This document shows, in pieces, positions 12,401 to 24,950 of a stretch of DNA of 64,000 nt. Location: contig NC_058521.1 in assembly GCF_904849725.1 (NCBI RefSeq), forward strand, positions 429,864,676 to 429,928,675, given 5' to 3'. Origin of the DNA: Hordeum vulgare subsp. vulgare. Lineage: Eukaryota > Streptophyta > Magnoliopsida > Poales > Poaceae. The stretch's first letter is position 1. Each line of letters starts with the position of its first letter. The notes beneath the pieces were generated by a model. That model searched no databases. It was not told the origin of the DNA and was given only the letters and a program-made list of their open reading frames with translations. The translations under genes were made by a program, and so were the position numbers.

Positions 12401-14377
12401 TATCATTCACTATTTTTAAGGCCATGGTCAACATTTTTGTATGACATATTTTTGTTGCCATAAATAAATAGCTCCCTTTTGCCATTTATCCAGTATTGAA
12501 AAATCCCTTGTATATTCATATCAACTCCAAATCGAGTGAAACAACTTTCTCAATGTTTCTAAAATTGCTCTCTGTTAAATGAGTGCCTCCACTCATTTTT
12601 ATCATAGTATTCTTTCTGAAGGCTTCTATAAGGACCACCTATTCTTCCTTTCGTCCATTCAAAATTCCACGATGATTCAAATCTCCTATAACAAGCTTCA
12701 GGTATTTGTCTTATGACCAGAGAGTTCCAAGAAAAATATAACTTCCATTTTTATAGCACTTCCGTTTCTGCTTGCTGTTGGCTTACTGTGTTGTTTCTGA
12801 CGTTAGTTGACGGAGTAGACGGAGTACTCGGAGTTGGACCGAGAGACCTCGAAGACCACGAGGACTTCAAGGCAAGCAGCCCTTTGACCATGTCTGAGCA
12901 AATATTATATTGCATGCTAGTAGAACAAATATTTCTGTTGCATGAGATCACGAGTATTCGATAAATCATCGATATAATGTTACCGATGGCTCCTCCAGAG
13001 CACTTGCATATTGAGCATGATCCTACCACCTAAGAGGGTCACGCTAATATCAGGTTGACAAGTAGAGCTAAGCATAATGGAAGCATAAGCATGATGATGG
13101 TAAAATCAAAGGTTTATGAAAACCCCGTCGGGTGCCACTAATGCCCGAGGGTGATGATGATGAGATAGGTGGCCACTTTGGAGAAGTGGTGCACCGGGTG
13201 TATTTTGGTGTGAGTGGTTTCAGAAATGGGATTAGATTTATGATGTGTCGACCTTCCCAACCTTACATGTGCGACCATGTTACCCCTTTATGGGACGGGG
13301 CTTTGTTGACTACTCTGGTCGGTGCTAGTAAAGAGCCACATTACTAGTGGCGGGAGTGACGTGTGGTCACTCTCGTGACGGGGTCGTGCCAGGTAGGACG
13401 ACTATGCCGTTTTTACGTGTTCCGGGCACATCGTTGGTCTCTGCATGGATGATATTGTCCAGAGTTGGTGCTCGTAAGACGTACATCATGTGGGAGGGGT
13501 ACCAAACGAGTGGACCTCTTTGTCTAGTATCGTTAGGGGAAAGACACTGATCGGGGTACTTACGTCGGGTATATTATATAGTACAAGTCGTGGATGACAC
13601 GGAAGTTTTCCAGATATCGTGGGTACAGCGTACAACTCTGCAGAGTGTAAAACTATTCGAATAGCCGTGTCCACGGTCAAGGACAGTTGGGTGGTGCTGC
13701 TTAAACTACGTCCAGTCGTTTCCGCATAAACCAAGAGTTTGTGTGTGTGTGTGTGTTCAAGGAGTTATGTGAAAGAATTTATATGACCAAGTTCGGTGAC
13801 TTGGCACATCGGGTGAACCCGGAGTGTTCAACCCACAACAGATATATTGATATCTGTAACCTGTTCCTCTAAATACCATCTAGCTTATGTTGCACATCCT
13901 GCTATGATCATGTTTATTTATAGTGAGCGGCTATCCACCAATACTGCATATTACTTGTTATCGTACCAACTGCATTATCCATATCATGGGCTGTTTGCGA
14001 GTATATTCAAAGTACTCATTGGCTTGCCACTGGTTATTTCATGGACCAGGTATGAGAGAACATGATTTGGTGAAGAGTAACTTGGTGACGTTCGTGCGAG
14101 CTAGGACGCTTCCCAGTCAGAATGCCTGTAGGTTAAGGCTGATGGCATGCGTTCACGCTTTCGGCCAATATTTTCGCTAATTGTCTAGTTTGGTGTGTTG
14201 GTCCTCAAGGCCCTATATATGTAAGACTTGACCGCAATGGTCATTTATTGTATCAAACGGTATGTATGGATATAAGACTCTTGTTATTCAGTTACTGTGT
14301 GTTCGATGAGCATTGATCTTTGGGATCACTGATCACGTTCATTCAGCGATCTCGACTCGTAAGTCGGGGTCCCCACA
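9452..14377 (+). repeat. Polypurine tract and probable long gypsy 3' LTR (~4.9 kb)
   Basis: A purine-rich tract (GATTTTTTTAAGAGGGAAAGG) of the kind seen before Del/Tekay-type chromovirus LTRs lies at about 9460-9482. A candidate LTR follows, starting TGTAATACC at 9485 and ending GTCCCCACA at 14377, so the ends form the expected TG...CA. The middle (about 11380-12120) is GC-rich with overlapping frames in many phases. No protein there resembles a known family, so I treat those frames as chance. A short GT microsatellite lies near 13740. The end at 14377 abuts the decayed Transposase_28-type gene. LTR limits and lineage are inferred from the ends only. Confidence 0.5.
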
Positions 14378-14394
14378 TAGCCCCACGATGATTT

Positions 14395-15192
14395 GCCACC
14401 TTTTGCTTGCTTGTTGAAGCTTGGAGAGACCTTGGGCTATCGGCCAGGAGGGCCACTACCTGTCCATTAAGGCTCTTCTAGTAAAATACACCATCCTCAG
14501 AGATAATAGAGATTTCCGGAATTTCGTGAAATCGAGGGTCATCGTCCGGAGCATAGTTCTCGGGCTGGGGATCGGTACATGTCATTGTATCGATATAGTG
14601 CCTCCAATCCTACAAGCAAAGGATCAAGGGGTTTATGTTTATCAGTAACACGATCGAACAAGATAACTACTGATGCGTTTGCACTTACCCAAGGGATGGG
14701 GTTGTACGATGTGAAACCTTCCCTGAAGGAATTACGGGCAAAATCTTCCTTTTACCCCTTGAAAAAATCAGCCAGAATGGCTGCTAAATCGTCACGGGTG
14801 TCCGGTCCTTGCCGCTTGGAACACGTCGAGTCATCTGTCCCGCAGTAATCCCATAAAGGATGTATGTGCTGCAGTAGCAGTTGGACGCACCTGGTGATTA
14901 CGATGACCATCACTTGTACGATGGTGAGACCACCGTGAGCCAACATTTTTACCTTGGCAGCTAGGCGCCTCACTTCCGAGTTGTATTCTTCAGATTTGCT
15001 CTTTGGCAGCCAGCAGAATCGCTTCTTCAAAGGAGCCACTGAGTACTTGGGAAGGCCTCGTTGAACCGGCTCGAATAAAGGGACATCGTCAACGTAGAAC
15101 CACTTCGAAGACCATTCGTCAGTTTCCTCATTCGGTGTACCCATTGGGTATCCGGTAGCTGCTATACACGACACCTTGGCCCCGCCTACTTC
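14395..15192 (-). pseudogene. Gypsy-type Transposase_28-like protein, C-terminal half
   Basis: The minus-strand frame contains WFYVDDVPLFEPVQRGLPKY, then APLKKRFCWLPKS and HIHPLWDY. This matches the conserved part of the plant retroelement proteins grouped in Pfam as putative gypsy-type transposon (Transposase_28, PF04195, recalled, not searched). Their biochemical role is unknown. A TAA at 14752-14754 interrupts the frame, which then continues in the same phase with decaying similarity to about 14400. The 5' side stops abruptly at 15192, where the Angela/BARE LTR begins. The missing N-terminal half is found on the other side of that insertion at 48350-48749, in the same orientation. Confidence 0.75.
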
Positions 15193-16935
15193 TGTTGGGT
15201 AACGTAGTAATAATTCAAAATTTTCCTACGTGTCACCAAGATCATCTGGGAGAAGCTAGCAATGAGTGAGGGAGAGCATATTCATAGCGTTGAATATCGC
15301 AAAGCAAAACCGTTACTATGAACGTGGTTGATGGAGTCGTACTTGCGGCGATTCAAATCGCGGAAGAACCGATCCGAACACCGAACATACGGTGCCTCCA
15401 TGTTCAACACACCCATAGCCCAGGGACGTCTCCTCCATCTTGATCTAGCAAGGAGGGAGGAGAAATTGAGGGAGAACTCCGGCAGCACGACAGTGTGGTG
15501 GCGGTGGAGCTATGTGGTTCTCCCACAAGGCTTCGCCAAGCACCGCGAAGGAGAAGAATAGGGAGAGGTAGGGCTACGCCAAGAGGTGATGTTCAAGGTG
15601 TGTGCAACCCTCCCAAAATCCTCTCTATTTATAGGAGGAATGGAGAGGGGGCCTGCCACCCTAGGGTTTCCCTAGGTGGTGTGGCGACAACCCTAGAGGA
15701 GGAGGAGTGGGCGGCGTCCTAGGGGTGTCTTGCAACCCAAGCCAGCCCCCCGCGCCCTAGGGTTTGGCCCCTTGCACCTTGGGCCTCCTCCCTTGATCGA
15801 ACCAGCCCACCAGGGGCTGGTTCCCTTCCCCTTTCAGCCCATGCAGCCCTTCGGGACAGGTGGACCCTCCCGGTGGACCCCCGGTACCCTTTCGGTGGTC
15901 CCGGTACAATTCTGATAAACCCCGAAACCTTTCCGCTGGCCGAAAACAGACTTCCCATATATAAATCTTTACCTCCGGACCATTACGGAACTCCTCGTGA
16001 CGTCCGGGGTCTCATCCTTGACTCCAAAAAACCTTCGGTAACCACATATAAAATTCCCAAAACAACTCTAGCGTCACCGAACCTTAAGTGTGTAGACCCT
16101 ACGGGTTCGGCAACCATGTAGACATGACCGAGACATCTCTCCGGCCAATAAACAACAACAGGGTCTGGATATCCATGTTGGCTCACACATGTTCCACGAT
16201 GATCTCATCGGATGAACCACGATGTCGAGGATTCAATCAATCACGTATGCAATTCCCTTTGTCTACCGGTATGACACTTGCCCGAGATTCGATCCTCGGT
16301 ATCCCTATACCTTTTTCAATCTCGTTACCGGCAAGTCTCTTTACTCATTCCGTAACACATCATCCCGCGGATAACTCCTTAGTCACATTGAGCTCATTAT
16401 GATGATGCATTACCGAGTGGGCCGAGAGATACCTCTCCGTCACAGGGAGAAACAAATCTCGGTCTTGATTCGTACCAACCCAACAGACACTTTCGGAGAT
16501 ACCTGTAATGCACCTTTATAATCACCCAGTTACGTTGTGACGTTTGATACACCCAAAGTACTCCTACGGTATCCGGGACTTGGACAATCTCATGGTCTAA
16601 GGAAATGATACTTGACATTATAAAAGCTCTAGAAGACGAACTACACGATCTTGTGCTATGCTTAGGGTTGGGTCTTGTCCATGACATCATTCTCCTAATA
16701 ATGTGATCCCGTTATCAATGACATCCGATGTCCATGATCAGGAAACCATGACCATCTATTGATCAACGAGCTAGCCAACTAGAGGTTCACTAGGGACATG
16801 TTGTGGTTTATGTATTCACACATGTATTACGGTTTCTGGTCAATACAATTATAGCATGAACAATAGACAATTATCATGAACTAGGAAATATAATAATAAC
16901 CAATTTATTATTGCCTCTAGGGTATATTTCCAATA
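15193..16935 (-). repeat. 3' LTR of the Angela/BARE copia
   Basis: About 1.74 kb, the usual size for this family. The minus strand starts TATTGGAAATATACCC (normal TG start mutated to TA) and ends CGTTACCCAACA. A TATA box (CTATAAATAG on the minus strand) lies at 15625-15634. The copy matches the 5' LTR at 40820-48349 throughout, with many scattered differences that point to an old insertion. The GGAGACT on its internal side (about 16936-16942) is the end of the polypurine tract. Confidence 0.9.
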
Positions 16936-19900
16936 GTCTCCGACTTGCACTAGAGTAAATAATCTAGTTCACATCACTATGTGATTGTAATGAATCTAAC
17001 ACCCATGGGGTTTGATCATATCTCGCTTTAGTCAACGAGTCTCAACTTTTTAGATCCGTGTGTGCTTTACAAATCTCTATGTCATCCTATAGATGCAGCT
17101 ACCACACGACATTTGGAACTATTCCAAATGACTGCTCCACTATACAAATCCGGTTTACTACTGAGAGTCATACGGATTAGTGTCAAAGTTTGCATCGACG
17201 TAACCCTTTATGACGGACTCTTTTACCACCTCCATAATCGAGAAAAATTCCTTAGTCCACTAGTTACTAAGGATAACTTTGACCGCTGTCCAGTGATCCA
17301 TTCCTGGATCACTCTTGTACCCCTTGACTGACTCATGGCAAGGCACACTTCAGGTGCGGTACACAACATAGCATACTATAGAGCCTACGGCTAATGCATA
17401 GAGGACGACCTTCGTCCTTTCTCTCTCTTCTGCCGTGGTCAGGTTTTGAGTGTTACTCAATACTCACACCTTATAACATGGCCAATAACTCCTTCTTTGC
17501 CGATCTATTTTGAACTCCTTCAAAATCTTGTCACGCTATGTATTCATTTGAAAGTACTATTAAGCATTTTGATCTATCTTTATAGATCTTGATGCTCAAT
17601 GTTCATGTAGCTCAATCCAGGTTTTCCTTTGAAAAACTCCTTTCAAACAACCCTTTATGCTTTCTAGAAATTATACATTATTTCCAATCAACAATATGTC
17701 AATCACATATTCTAACCATAAATTCTATAGTGCTCCCACTCACTTCTTTGGAAATACAAGTTTCTCACAAACCTTGTATAACCCAAAAACTTTGATCATC
17801 TCATCAAAGCGTATATCCCAATTCCGAGATGCTTGCTCTAGTCCATAGAAGGATCGCTAGAGCTTGCATACTTTTTAGCATCTTTAGGATCAAAAAAACT
17901 TTTTGGTTGTATCACATACAACCTTTCCTCAAGGAAACCATCGAGGAAAGAATGTTTTGACATCGTATCTGCAAGATTTCATAAATAATGCAGTAATTGC
18001 TAACATAATTCCAACACACTCTTAGCATCGCTACGAGTGAGAAAGTCTCATCGTAGTCAACTCCTTGAACTTGTCGGAAACATCTTAGCGACAAGTCGAG
18101 CTTTCTTAATGGTGACACTTACCATCATTGTTCGTCTTCCTTTTAAGATCCATCTGTAGTTAATAGTCTTATGACCATCAAGTAGTTCCTCCAAAGTCTA
18201 CACTTTGTTTTCATACATGGATCCTCTCTCAGATTTCTAGCCATTTGTCGGAATCCGGGCCCACCATCGCTTCTCCATAGCTTGTAGGTTCTTTGTTGTC
18301 CAGCAACATGACCTCCAAGACAAGATTACCGTACCACTCTGGAGTAGTACGCATCCGTGTCGACCTAAGAGGTTTGGTAGTAACTTTGATCCGAAGCTTC
18401 ATGATCACTATCATCAGCTTCCACTTCAATTGGTGTAGGCGCCACATGAACAACTTCTTGCGCCCTGCTACACACTGGTTGAAGTGATGGTTCAATAACC
18501 TCATCAAGTCTCCACCATCCTGCCACTCAATTCTTTCGAGAGAAACTTTTCATCGAGAAAGGACCCGTTTCTAGAAACACTTTGCTTCCAGATCTGAGAT
18601 AGGAGGTATACCCAACAGTTTTGGGTGTTCTATGAAGATGCATTTATCCGCTTTGGGTTCGAACTTATCAAGCTGAAACTTTTTCACATAAGCATCGCAG
18701 CCCTAGACTTTTAAGAAACGACACCTTAGGTTTCTCCAAACCATAATTCATACAGTGTCATCTTAACGGAATTAGGTGGTGCCCTAATTAAAGTGAATGT
18801 GGTTGTCTCTAATGCCTAACCCAAAAACGATAGTGGTAATTTGATAAGAGACATCATAGTATGCACCACATACAATAGGGCGTGGCTATGATGTTCGGAC
18901 ACACCATCACACTATGGTGTTCTAGGTGGTATTAGTTGTGAAACAATTTCCACATTGTCTTAATTGTGTACCAAATTCGTAACTCATATATTCATCTCTA
19001 TGATCATATCATAAACATTTTATCCTCTTGTCACGACGATCTTCAACTTCACTCTGAAATTACTTGAACCTTTCAATAATTCAGACTTGTGTTTCATCAA
19101 GTAAATATACTAGTATCTACTCAAATCATCTATGAAGTAAGAACATAACATTATCCACGGCGTGCCTCAGCACTCACTGGACTGCACACATCAAAATGTA
19201 TTACTTCCAACAAGTTACTTTGTTGTTCCATCGCACTGAAAACGAGGCCTTCAGTCATCTTGCCCATGTGGTATGATTTGCATGTCTCAAGTGATTCAAA
19301 ATCAAGTGAGTCCAAATGATCCATCTACATGGAGTTTCTTCATGCGTTTATACCAATAGACATGATTCACATCTCTCAAACTTTTCAAAAACAAGTGAGT
19401 CCAAAGATCCATCAACATGGAGCTTCTTCATGCGGTTTATACCAATATGACTCAAGTGGCAGTGCCACGAGTAAGTGGTACTATCATTACTACTTTATTA
19501 CTTTTGGCATCAATATTATGAATGTGTGTATCACTACGATCGAGATGCAATAAACCATTCATTTTAGGTGCAAGACCATTGAAGGTATTATTCAAATAAA
19601 CATAATTACCATTATTCTCTTTAAATGAATAACCATATTGCAATAAACACAATCCAATCATGTCTATGCTCAACACAAACACCAAATAACAATTATTTAG
19701 GTTTAACAGTAATCCCGATGGTAGAGGGAGCGTGCAATGTTTGATCACATCAACCTTGGAAACACTTCCAACACATATTGTCACCTCGCCTTTAGCTAGT
19801 CTCCGTTTATTCCGTAGATTTTATTTCGAGTTACTAACACTTAGAAACTGAACCGGTATGTAATACCCAGGTGCTATCAGGAGTACTAGTAAAGTACACA

Positions 19901-20137
19901 TCAATGTCATGTATATCCGATATACTTTTGTCGACTTTGCCAGCCTTCTTATCTACCAAGTATATAGGGTAGTTCCTCTTTAGTGACTGTTCCCTTCATT
20001 ACAGAAGCACTTAGTCTCGGGTTTGGGTTCAACCTTGGATCTCGTCACTAGAGCAACAACTAGTTCGCCGTTTTATGAAGTATCCCTTCATGTCCTTGCC
20101 CTTCTTGAAACTAGTGGTTTTACTAACCATCAACACA
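16936..20137 (-). pseudogene. Angela/BARE copia pol and gag C-terminus, heavily decayed
   Basis: Reading leftward from the CACTA border at 20137, fragments occur in polyprotein order. The gag tail is recognisable by SKTTSFKKGK. Next is the protease-side region at 19784-19452 with VGSVSKVDVI, LPSGLLLNLNNCYLV and HIHNIDAK. A linker before reverse transcriptase follows at 18507-18229 (LLLDNKEPTSYGEA, GPDSDKWLEI). The RT start is at 18118-17912 (FRQVQGVDYDETFS). Stops and frameshifts are frequent, so nothing here can be translated into an active enzyme. This decay contrasts with the much better preserved gypsy nested inside it. Confidence 0.8.
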
Positions 20138-20161
20138 CACTACAAGGAATATGCTAGTACG
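20138..20161 (+). repeat. CACTA left terminal inverted repeat
   Basis: CACTACAAGGAATATGCT at 20138-20155, then a weaker match. Preceded by the ACA target duplication. The nested gypsy is inserted about 90 bases inward. Confidence 0.88.
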
Positions 20162-20231
20162 CGACGCTATTTTTTCATCGCTACATCGTCACGGTTTTTC
20201 ATTTACGACGATCGCACGACAAAAAACCAAG

Positions 20232-20787
20232 TGATGGGGTCATAGTCCTAGGGTAGGGTCATAGGCCTGCCATGCAGGTCCTACCCAAGGACTACCCCTC
20301 ACAAAGGACAGGGCCCTTAGTCAGTCCTGACTGAATTAAGGAGTCCCCATCATCCAGTCGGTAACAGGTCCTCAATCATCCAGTCGGAGACTAGCATTCG
20401 GAGGATACCAACCTAACCGACTGGATACACTCGGTACATCGTAACCTCTGTGGAGGGAAACGGCCGTACGTTTCCGGGTGCATTTATTAGTATTTAGAGC
20501 ATACGTTACCTGTAACGTACGCATTCAATCCCCACTACTCCACCCCTGTACCAGAACCGTTGTGGAGGGCAGCGCACTCTATATAAGCCGCCCTCCCCCA
20601 CTAGTAGAGGGGTTAGAAAATCATTGTATTCCATATTCCACTCGACAACAAGCTCCGAGAGCACTGAGACGTAGGGCTGTTACCTCCACCGCAGAGGGGC
20701 CTGAACTCATACAACCTTGCCGTAGCTAGGACTCTGCCCATCTCATCCGTACCCTACACATCTACTGTCACGCTTATACCCACGACA
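20232..20787 (+). repeat. 5' LTR of the Tat-lineage gypsy
   Basis: 556 bp, from TGATGGGGTC to CCCACGACA. It contains a TATA box at 20580-20587. Compared with the 3' LTR it has 26 extra bases, because two direct CATCCAGTCGG copies are still present near 20350-20390; in the 3' LTR only one remains. Confidence 0.93.
20580..20587 (+). promoter_or_regulatory. TATA box in the 5' LTR
   Basis: TATATAAG within CACTCTATATAAGCC, about 220 bases before the gag ATG. The same box is at 32407-32414 in the 3' LTR. It is the likely core promoter for the genomic RNA. Confidence 0.7.
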
Positions 20788-20788
20788 G

Positions 20789-20806
20789 TTGGGCCCACCA
20801 TGGGGC
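20789..20806 (+). other. Putative primer binding site
   Basis: The sequence starting TTGGGCCCACCATGGGG lies one base after the LTR end, where the primer site must be. I could not match it confidently to a particular tRNA. It overlaps the first candidate gag ATG at 20800. Confidence 0.5.
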
Positions 20807-22780
20807 AGGCGTCTAAGCGACTTCCGGCGAGTTTGCGACTACTTCTTTTCGTCATGTCGTCCGGTGGAGATTCGAGCATGGGTCACCAGATCTTCTTCGG
20901 CGCTCTCTCCTTCATCGTCGACGACTCGGCGTGGCTTCGGGATGCGCCCGTTGACATCGAGGAGCTTCCCCGTCGCGGGGCTACGCACTTCCGTGCCGGC
21001 GCCCGCGGCATTCTTCTTCTCCAGCGGTCGGCTCCCGCGTCGACCTACACCGCCGTCACGCGCCGCGTCAAGCGGTCCCGCCGTCCGTGGCTCCAGCGTT
21101 GGGTGCAACACGCCCAGGCGCGCCAGAACGCATCTTCGCAAGTGGCGGTTCTTGATTCCGTTGTGGTTGCCCCGTCGGCCCAGCACTCGGACTCGGTTCC
21201 GACTGAGTTTCCTTCCGAGTATGCGGGTCACGGGAACGCAGCAGAAGTACACATGGCCAACTCCCATGAAGATCCCCGTCAGGCTGGCCGGAACGAGCAC
21301 GAGATCGGCGAAGCATCCGGCGCACGTCGTCCACCTCGCCGTTCTGCTAGTCAGCTCACTCGGGGGAGCAACGTGGAGCTGTTCCGCACACCCCTCCTCA
21401 ACTTGGTTGCAGCTGCCAAGATAGCCGATTCCCTCCAGCCAACTGATTCAGAGGCTGGTAGAGGGACAGAGCAGATCCGAGCCTTGCTGCACACGGCGCA
21501 GCAGCAGAATTCGGCAGTCTCCCAGTCGCACAACCGGATCTATAACAGTTCCGTCCACGCGAATACGCATCGGTCGGTTCATAGCCCTGGTTCCCATCAA
21601 CGCCACAGGGGAGGCAGTCGTTCCATGATTCATGAAGATTGCGGCCGCTCACGCACCCCTCCGCGGGGTGGGCCATATGGGTCCCGACATCATGATGATC
21701 GGTGTTCAGTCGGCGACACTTACGACCCAAGACCCGACGCAAGAGGACATATCGCGCAGCGAAGAGTCGACAGAGGTCGAGCCCACCGCGATGGTCGTGA
21801 TACCGACCGTCCGAGTGGAAGTAGGGCCACCGTGTCTGGGCCCGAGTGTTTCAGTCGAGCCATCCGTTCGGCTGACATCCCTCCCAACTTCCGATTGGCG
21901 ACGGGAATTAGCAAGTTCATAGGAGAGTCCAAGCCAGAAACGTGGCTAGATGACTACCGAGTGGCGGTCCAGATCGGAGGAGGGGACGACCATGTCGCCA
22001 TGAAGCACCTCCCTCTGATGCTCGACGGCTCGGCGCGAGCGTGGCTAAACTAGTTGGCCCCCTCAAGCATCTACAGTTGGGCAGATCTGGCCCGAGTGAT
22101 CATCAGGACCTTCGAAGGGACGTGCAAGCGCCCTGCTGGCCTTGTGGAGCTCCAACACTGCGTCCAGAAGCAGAATGAGCCCCTGCGTGACTTCATCCAG
22201 CGCTGGACAACTCTCTATCACACAGTGGAGAATGTCACCGAGCATCAAGCAGTCTGCGCTTTCAAGGCAGGCGTGCGGTACAGGGATCTGTACCTGAAGT
22301 TCGGCCGAACAGGCGACATTTCCATGAGCAAGATGATGGAGATAGCAACACGCTACGCAAATGGCGAAGAAGAGGACCGCATCCGGAGCGGCAAGCACAA
22401 AACAGTCGCTGATGGCGATGGGGGCAACACTCGGAAGCAGAAGCAGAAAGTTCCGACCGCTCCGCAAGCGGAGGGTGCAGCCGTAACCAATGCCAAGTTC
22501 AAGGGTAAAGGGAAGGCTGAGTTCACCCCCAAGAAGAAGCAGTTCAATAACCCCATCCTGGACCAGCCATGTCCGGTTCATACGAAGATGGATGAAGAAG
22601 GCAACCCCATATATGCGAAGCATACCACTCGACAGTGTCGCCTCCTGATCCAGGGGTTCAGCGAAGGGCAACTGAGTGAGAAGGACCATGAACAGGATGA
22701 GGAGGATAAGGAGGATATGTTCCCCCAAGTCCATGCAACCCTGATGATCTTTGCTGACGTCGAGAGCAAGAGCCGACTGA
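20800..22780 (+). pseudogene. Tat-lineage gag, interrupted by an amber codon
   Basis: Gag builds the particle. The N-terminal ~350 residues are Arg/Ser-rich and poorly conserved. The capsid core then begins around 21850 (FRLATGISKFIGESKPETWLD) and continues through SARAWLN. TAG at 22051-22053 follows, and the same frame resumes with YSWADLARVIIRTFEGT and FIQRWTTLYHTVENV. A zinc-binding-like segment with CPVHTK and HTTRQC lies near 22570-22640, the C-x2-H...H-x4-C form usual in Tat gag rather than CCHC. Either the ATG at 20800 or the next one at 20854 (MSSGGDSS) could be the start. The stop is consistent with a CAG to TAG change. Confidence 0.85.
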
Positions 22781-23526
22781 AGCTGGTTAACAGAGAGGTG
22801 AACATGGCCACCCCTTCCAACCCCAAGTTCCTCAAATGGTCTCAAACTGCGATCACCTTCGACCAGTCGGATCATCCGGCACATGTACCCACCCCGGAGA
22901 GACAGGCCCTGGTCGTCGACCCGGTGGTAGAAGGAGTCCGACTGCGCAAAGTCCTCATGGATGGCGGCAGCGGCTTGAACATCATGTACGCCGACACCCT
23001 CAAGGGGATGGGCATCCCGATGTCCAAACTCAGCGAGAGCAGCATGCAGTTCCACAGAGTCGTCCCTGGACGGAAGGCCAAGTCACTCGGCCAGATCGCG
23101 TTGGACGTCGTTTTCGGCTCCGACAAGAACTTCCGCAAGGAAAAGCTGACGTTCGAAGTGGTTGACTTCCAGAGCGCTTATCACGCAATTCTGGGTCACC
23201 CAGCGTATGCGCACTTCATGGCCCGTCCATGTTACGTGTACTTGAAGTTGAAGATGCCGGGCCCGAAAGGTGTGATCACCATCACAGGCAATCGGCAGCG
23301 GGCTGAAGAGTGTCTGCAGCAGGGATCAAGGATCGCCGACCAGCAGATGGCCGTCCTCGAGCTGGACGAGTACAAGAAAACAGTCGACCCCGCCGACCTG
23401 ATGCGCTCGAAGAAGCCAGCTTCAGAGTCTGCATTTCAGTCGGCGGGAGAGACGAAGAAGGTCAGCATCCACCCGACGGACGCCACTGCTGCGCCGACGA
23501 ACATCACCACCACCCTCGATCCTAAA
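22781..23526 (+). pseudogene. Tat-lineage aspartic protease region
   Basis: This continues the gag frame without a gap. The active-site motif VLMDGGSGLNIMY lies near 22950-22990; the catalytic aspartate is in DGGS, the usual form in this branch. It is followed by the strand LGQIALDVVFG and the C-terminal HAILGHPAYAHFMA. The protease matures the polyprotein. TAG at 23527-23529 separates it from the RT, which resumes in the same phase. Confidence 0.85.
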
Positions 23527-23529
23527 TAG

Positions 23530-24950
23530 GAAGCCGAGCTCACCCAATTCCTCCGTGAGAACTGGGACATCTTCGCATGGAAACCCTCTGACATGCCAGG
23601 TGTACCCAGGGAGTTGGCTGAGCACCGACTACACGTGGATTCCACGGCTCGGCCTGTCCGAGAGCGCCTGCGCCGGTCTGCCACGCACAAGAGGAAGGCA
23701 ATCGGGGAAGAGGTGGCCAAGCTGCTGGCAGCCAACTTCATTCGCGAGGTTCACCACTCCGAGTGGCTCGCCAATGTTGTCATGGTGCCCAAGAAGGACA
23801 AGTCGCTCCGAATGTGCATCGACTTCAAGCATCTCAATAAGGTCTGCCCGAAAGACCATTTTCCGCTCCCCCGCATAGATCAAATTGTCGATTCGACTGC
23901 GGGCTGCGAGCGTTTGTCATTTCTCGATGCCTACTCGGGCTATCATCAGATCCGTCTGTATGGTCCCGATGAATTAAAAACAACCTTCATCACCCCATTC
24001 GGGTGCTTCTGCTACATCACTATGCCATTCGGTCTGAAGAATGCAGGAGCTACCTTTATGCGCATGATCCAAAAATTTCTCCTCGAGCAGATCGGTCGGA
24101 ATGTGGAGGCATATATGGATGATATCGTAGTCAAGTCACGCAAAGGTTCCGACCTGCTGACTGACTTGGCAGAAACATTCGCCAACCTTTGTAGGTACGA
24201 TATCAAGCTCAACCCCGCCAAATGTTCGTTCGGCGTTCCCAGCGGAAAGTTACTCGATTTCTTCGTTTCCGAACGAGGGATCGATGTCAACCCCAAAAAG
24301 ATCGGGACCATCGTCCGAATGGAGAGGCCGGTCAGAATACACGATGTTCAACGGCTCACAGGTTGCCTAGCGGCTTTGAGCAGGTTCATCAGTCGACTCG
24401 GCGAAAAAGCACTTCCTCTGTACCGACTCATGAAGAAATCAGATACCTTCGAGTGGACAGATGAAGCCCAAGTCGCATTCGACGACCTCAAAGTCCTACT
24501 TTCCACCCAGCCGGTTCTTACTGCTCCGCTCAGTAAAGAGCCCCTTCTTCTGTATATCGCGGCTACAAATCAAGTCGTCAGTACTGTTCTTACAGTCGAA
24601 CGAGAAGAAGAAGGCAAAGCATACAAAGTTCAGCGGCCAGTGTACTACGTCTCTGAAGTCCTGACTCCTTCCAAGCAGAGGTATCCCCACTATCAAAACC
24701 TTATCTACGGGATTTACATGACTGCGAAGAAGGTGGCTCATTATTTCCAAGACCACTCGGTGTCTGTCGTTTCTGATGCTCCATTGTCGGAAATTCTCCA
24801 CAATCAAGATGCGTCAGGCCGAGTGGCGAAGTGGGCGATGGAGATGCTGTACTGTGACATCAAGTTCGAGGCCAAGAAAGCTAGTAAGTCTCAAGCTCTG
24901 GCTGACTTCATAGCAGAATGGGCAGAAGAACAGCAACCGACCCACATCTG
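23530..24950 (+). pseudogene. Tat-lineage reverse transcriptase and degenerate first RNase H
   Basis: The RT copies genomic RNA into DNA. Landmarks in order are WLANVVMVPKKD, MCIDFKHLNK, FLDAYSGYHQI, ITMPFGLKNAGATF, then the catalytic YMDD at 24112-24123, which is intact. The connection and first RNase H follow with LYIAATNQVVS, where the catalytic aspartate of ordinary gypsy RNase H is absent, and SQALADFIAEW at the end. This loss is normal in Tat elements, which use the second RNase H instead. The domain itself has no break but sits downstream of two amber codons. Confidence 0.9.

Noticed and set aside
20789..21424. Alternative plus-strand frame overlapping the gag start, and the minus-strand frames opposite it
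   Set aside because: Only the 20800 frame continues into recognised capsid sequence; the others are shadows.
22063..23055. Long minus-strand frame of 330 codons opposite gag-protease
   Set aside because: It mirrors a well-identified sense frame and shows no own similarity; codon bias of the sense strand explains it.
23527..23529. Functional readthrough stop between protease and RT
   Set aside because: A single copy cannot show it, and the same kind of TAG occurs inside domains of several elements here, so mutation is simpler. Kept only as a low-ranked finding.
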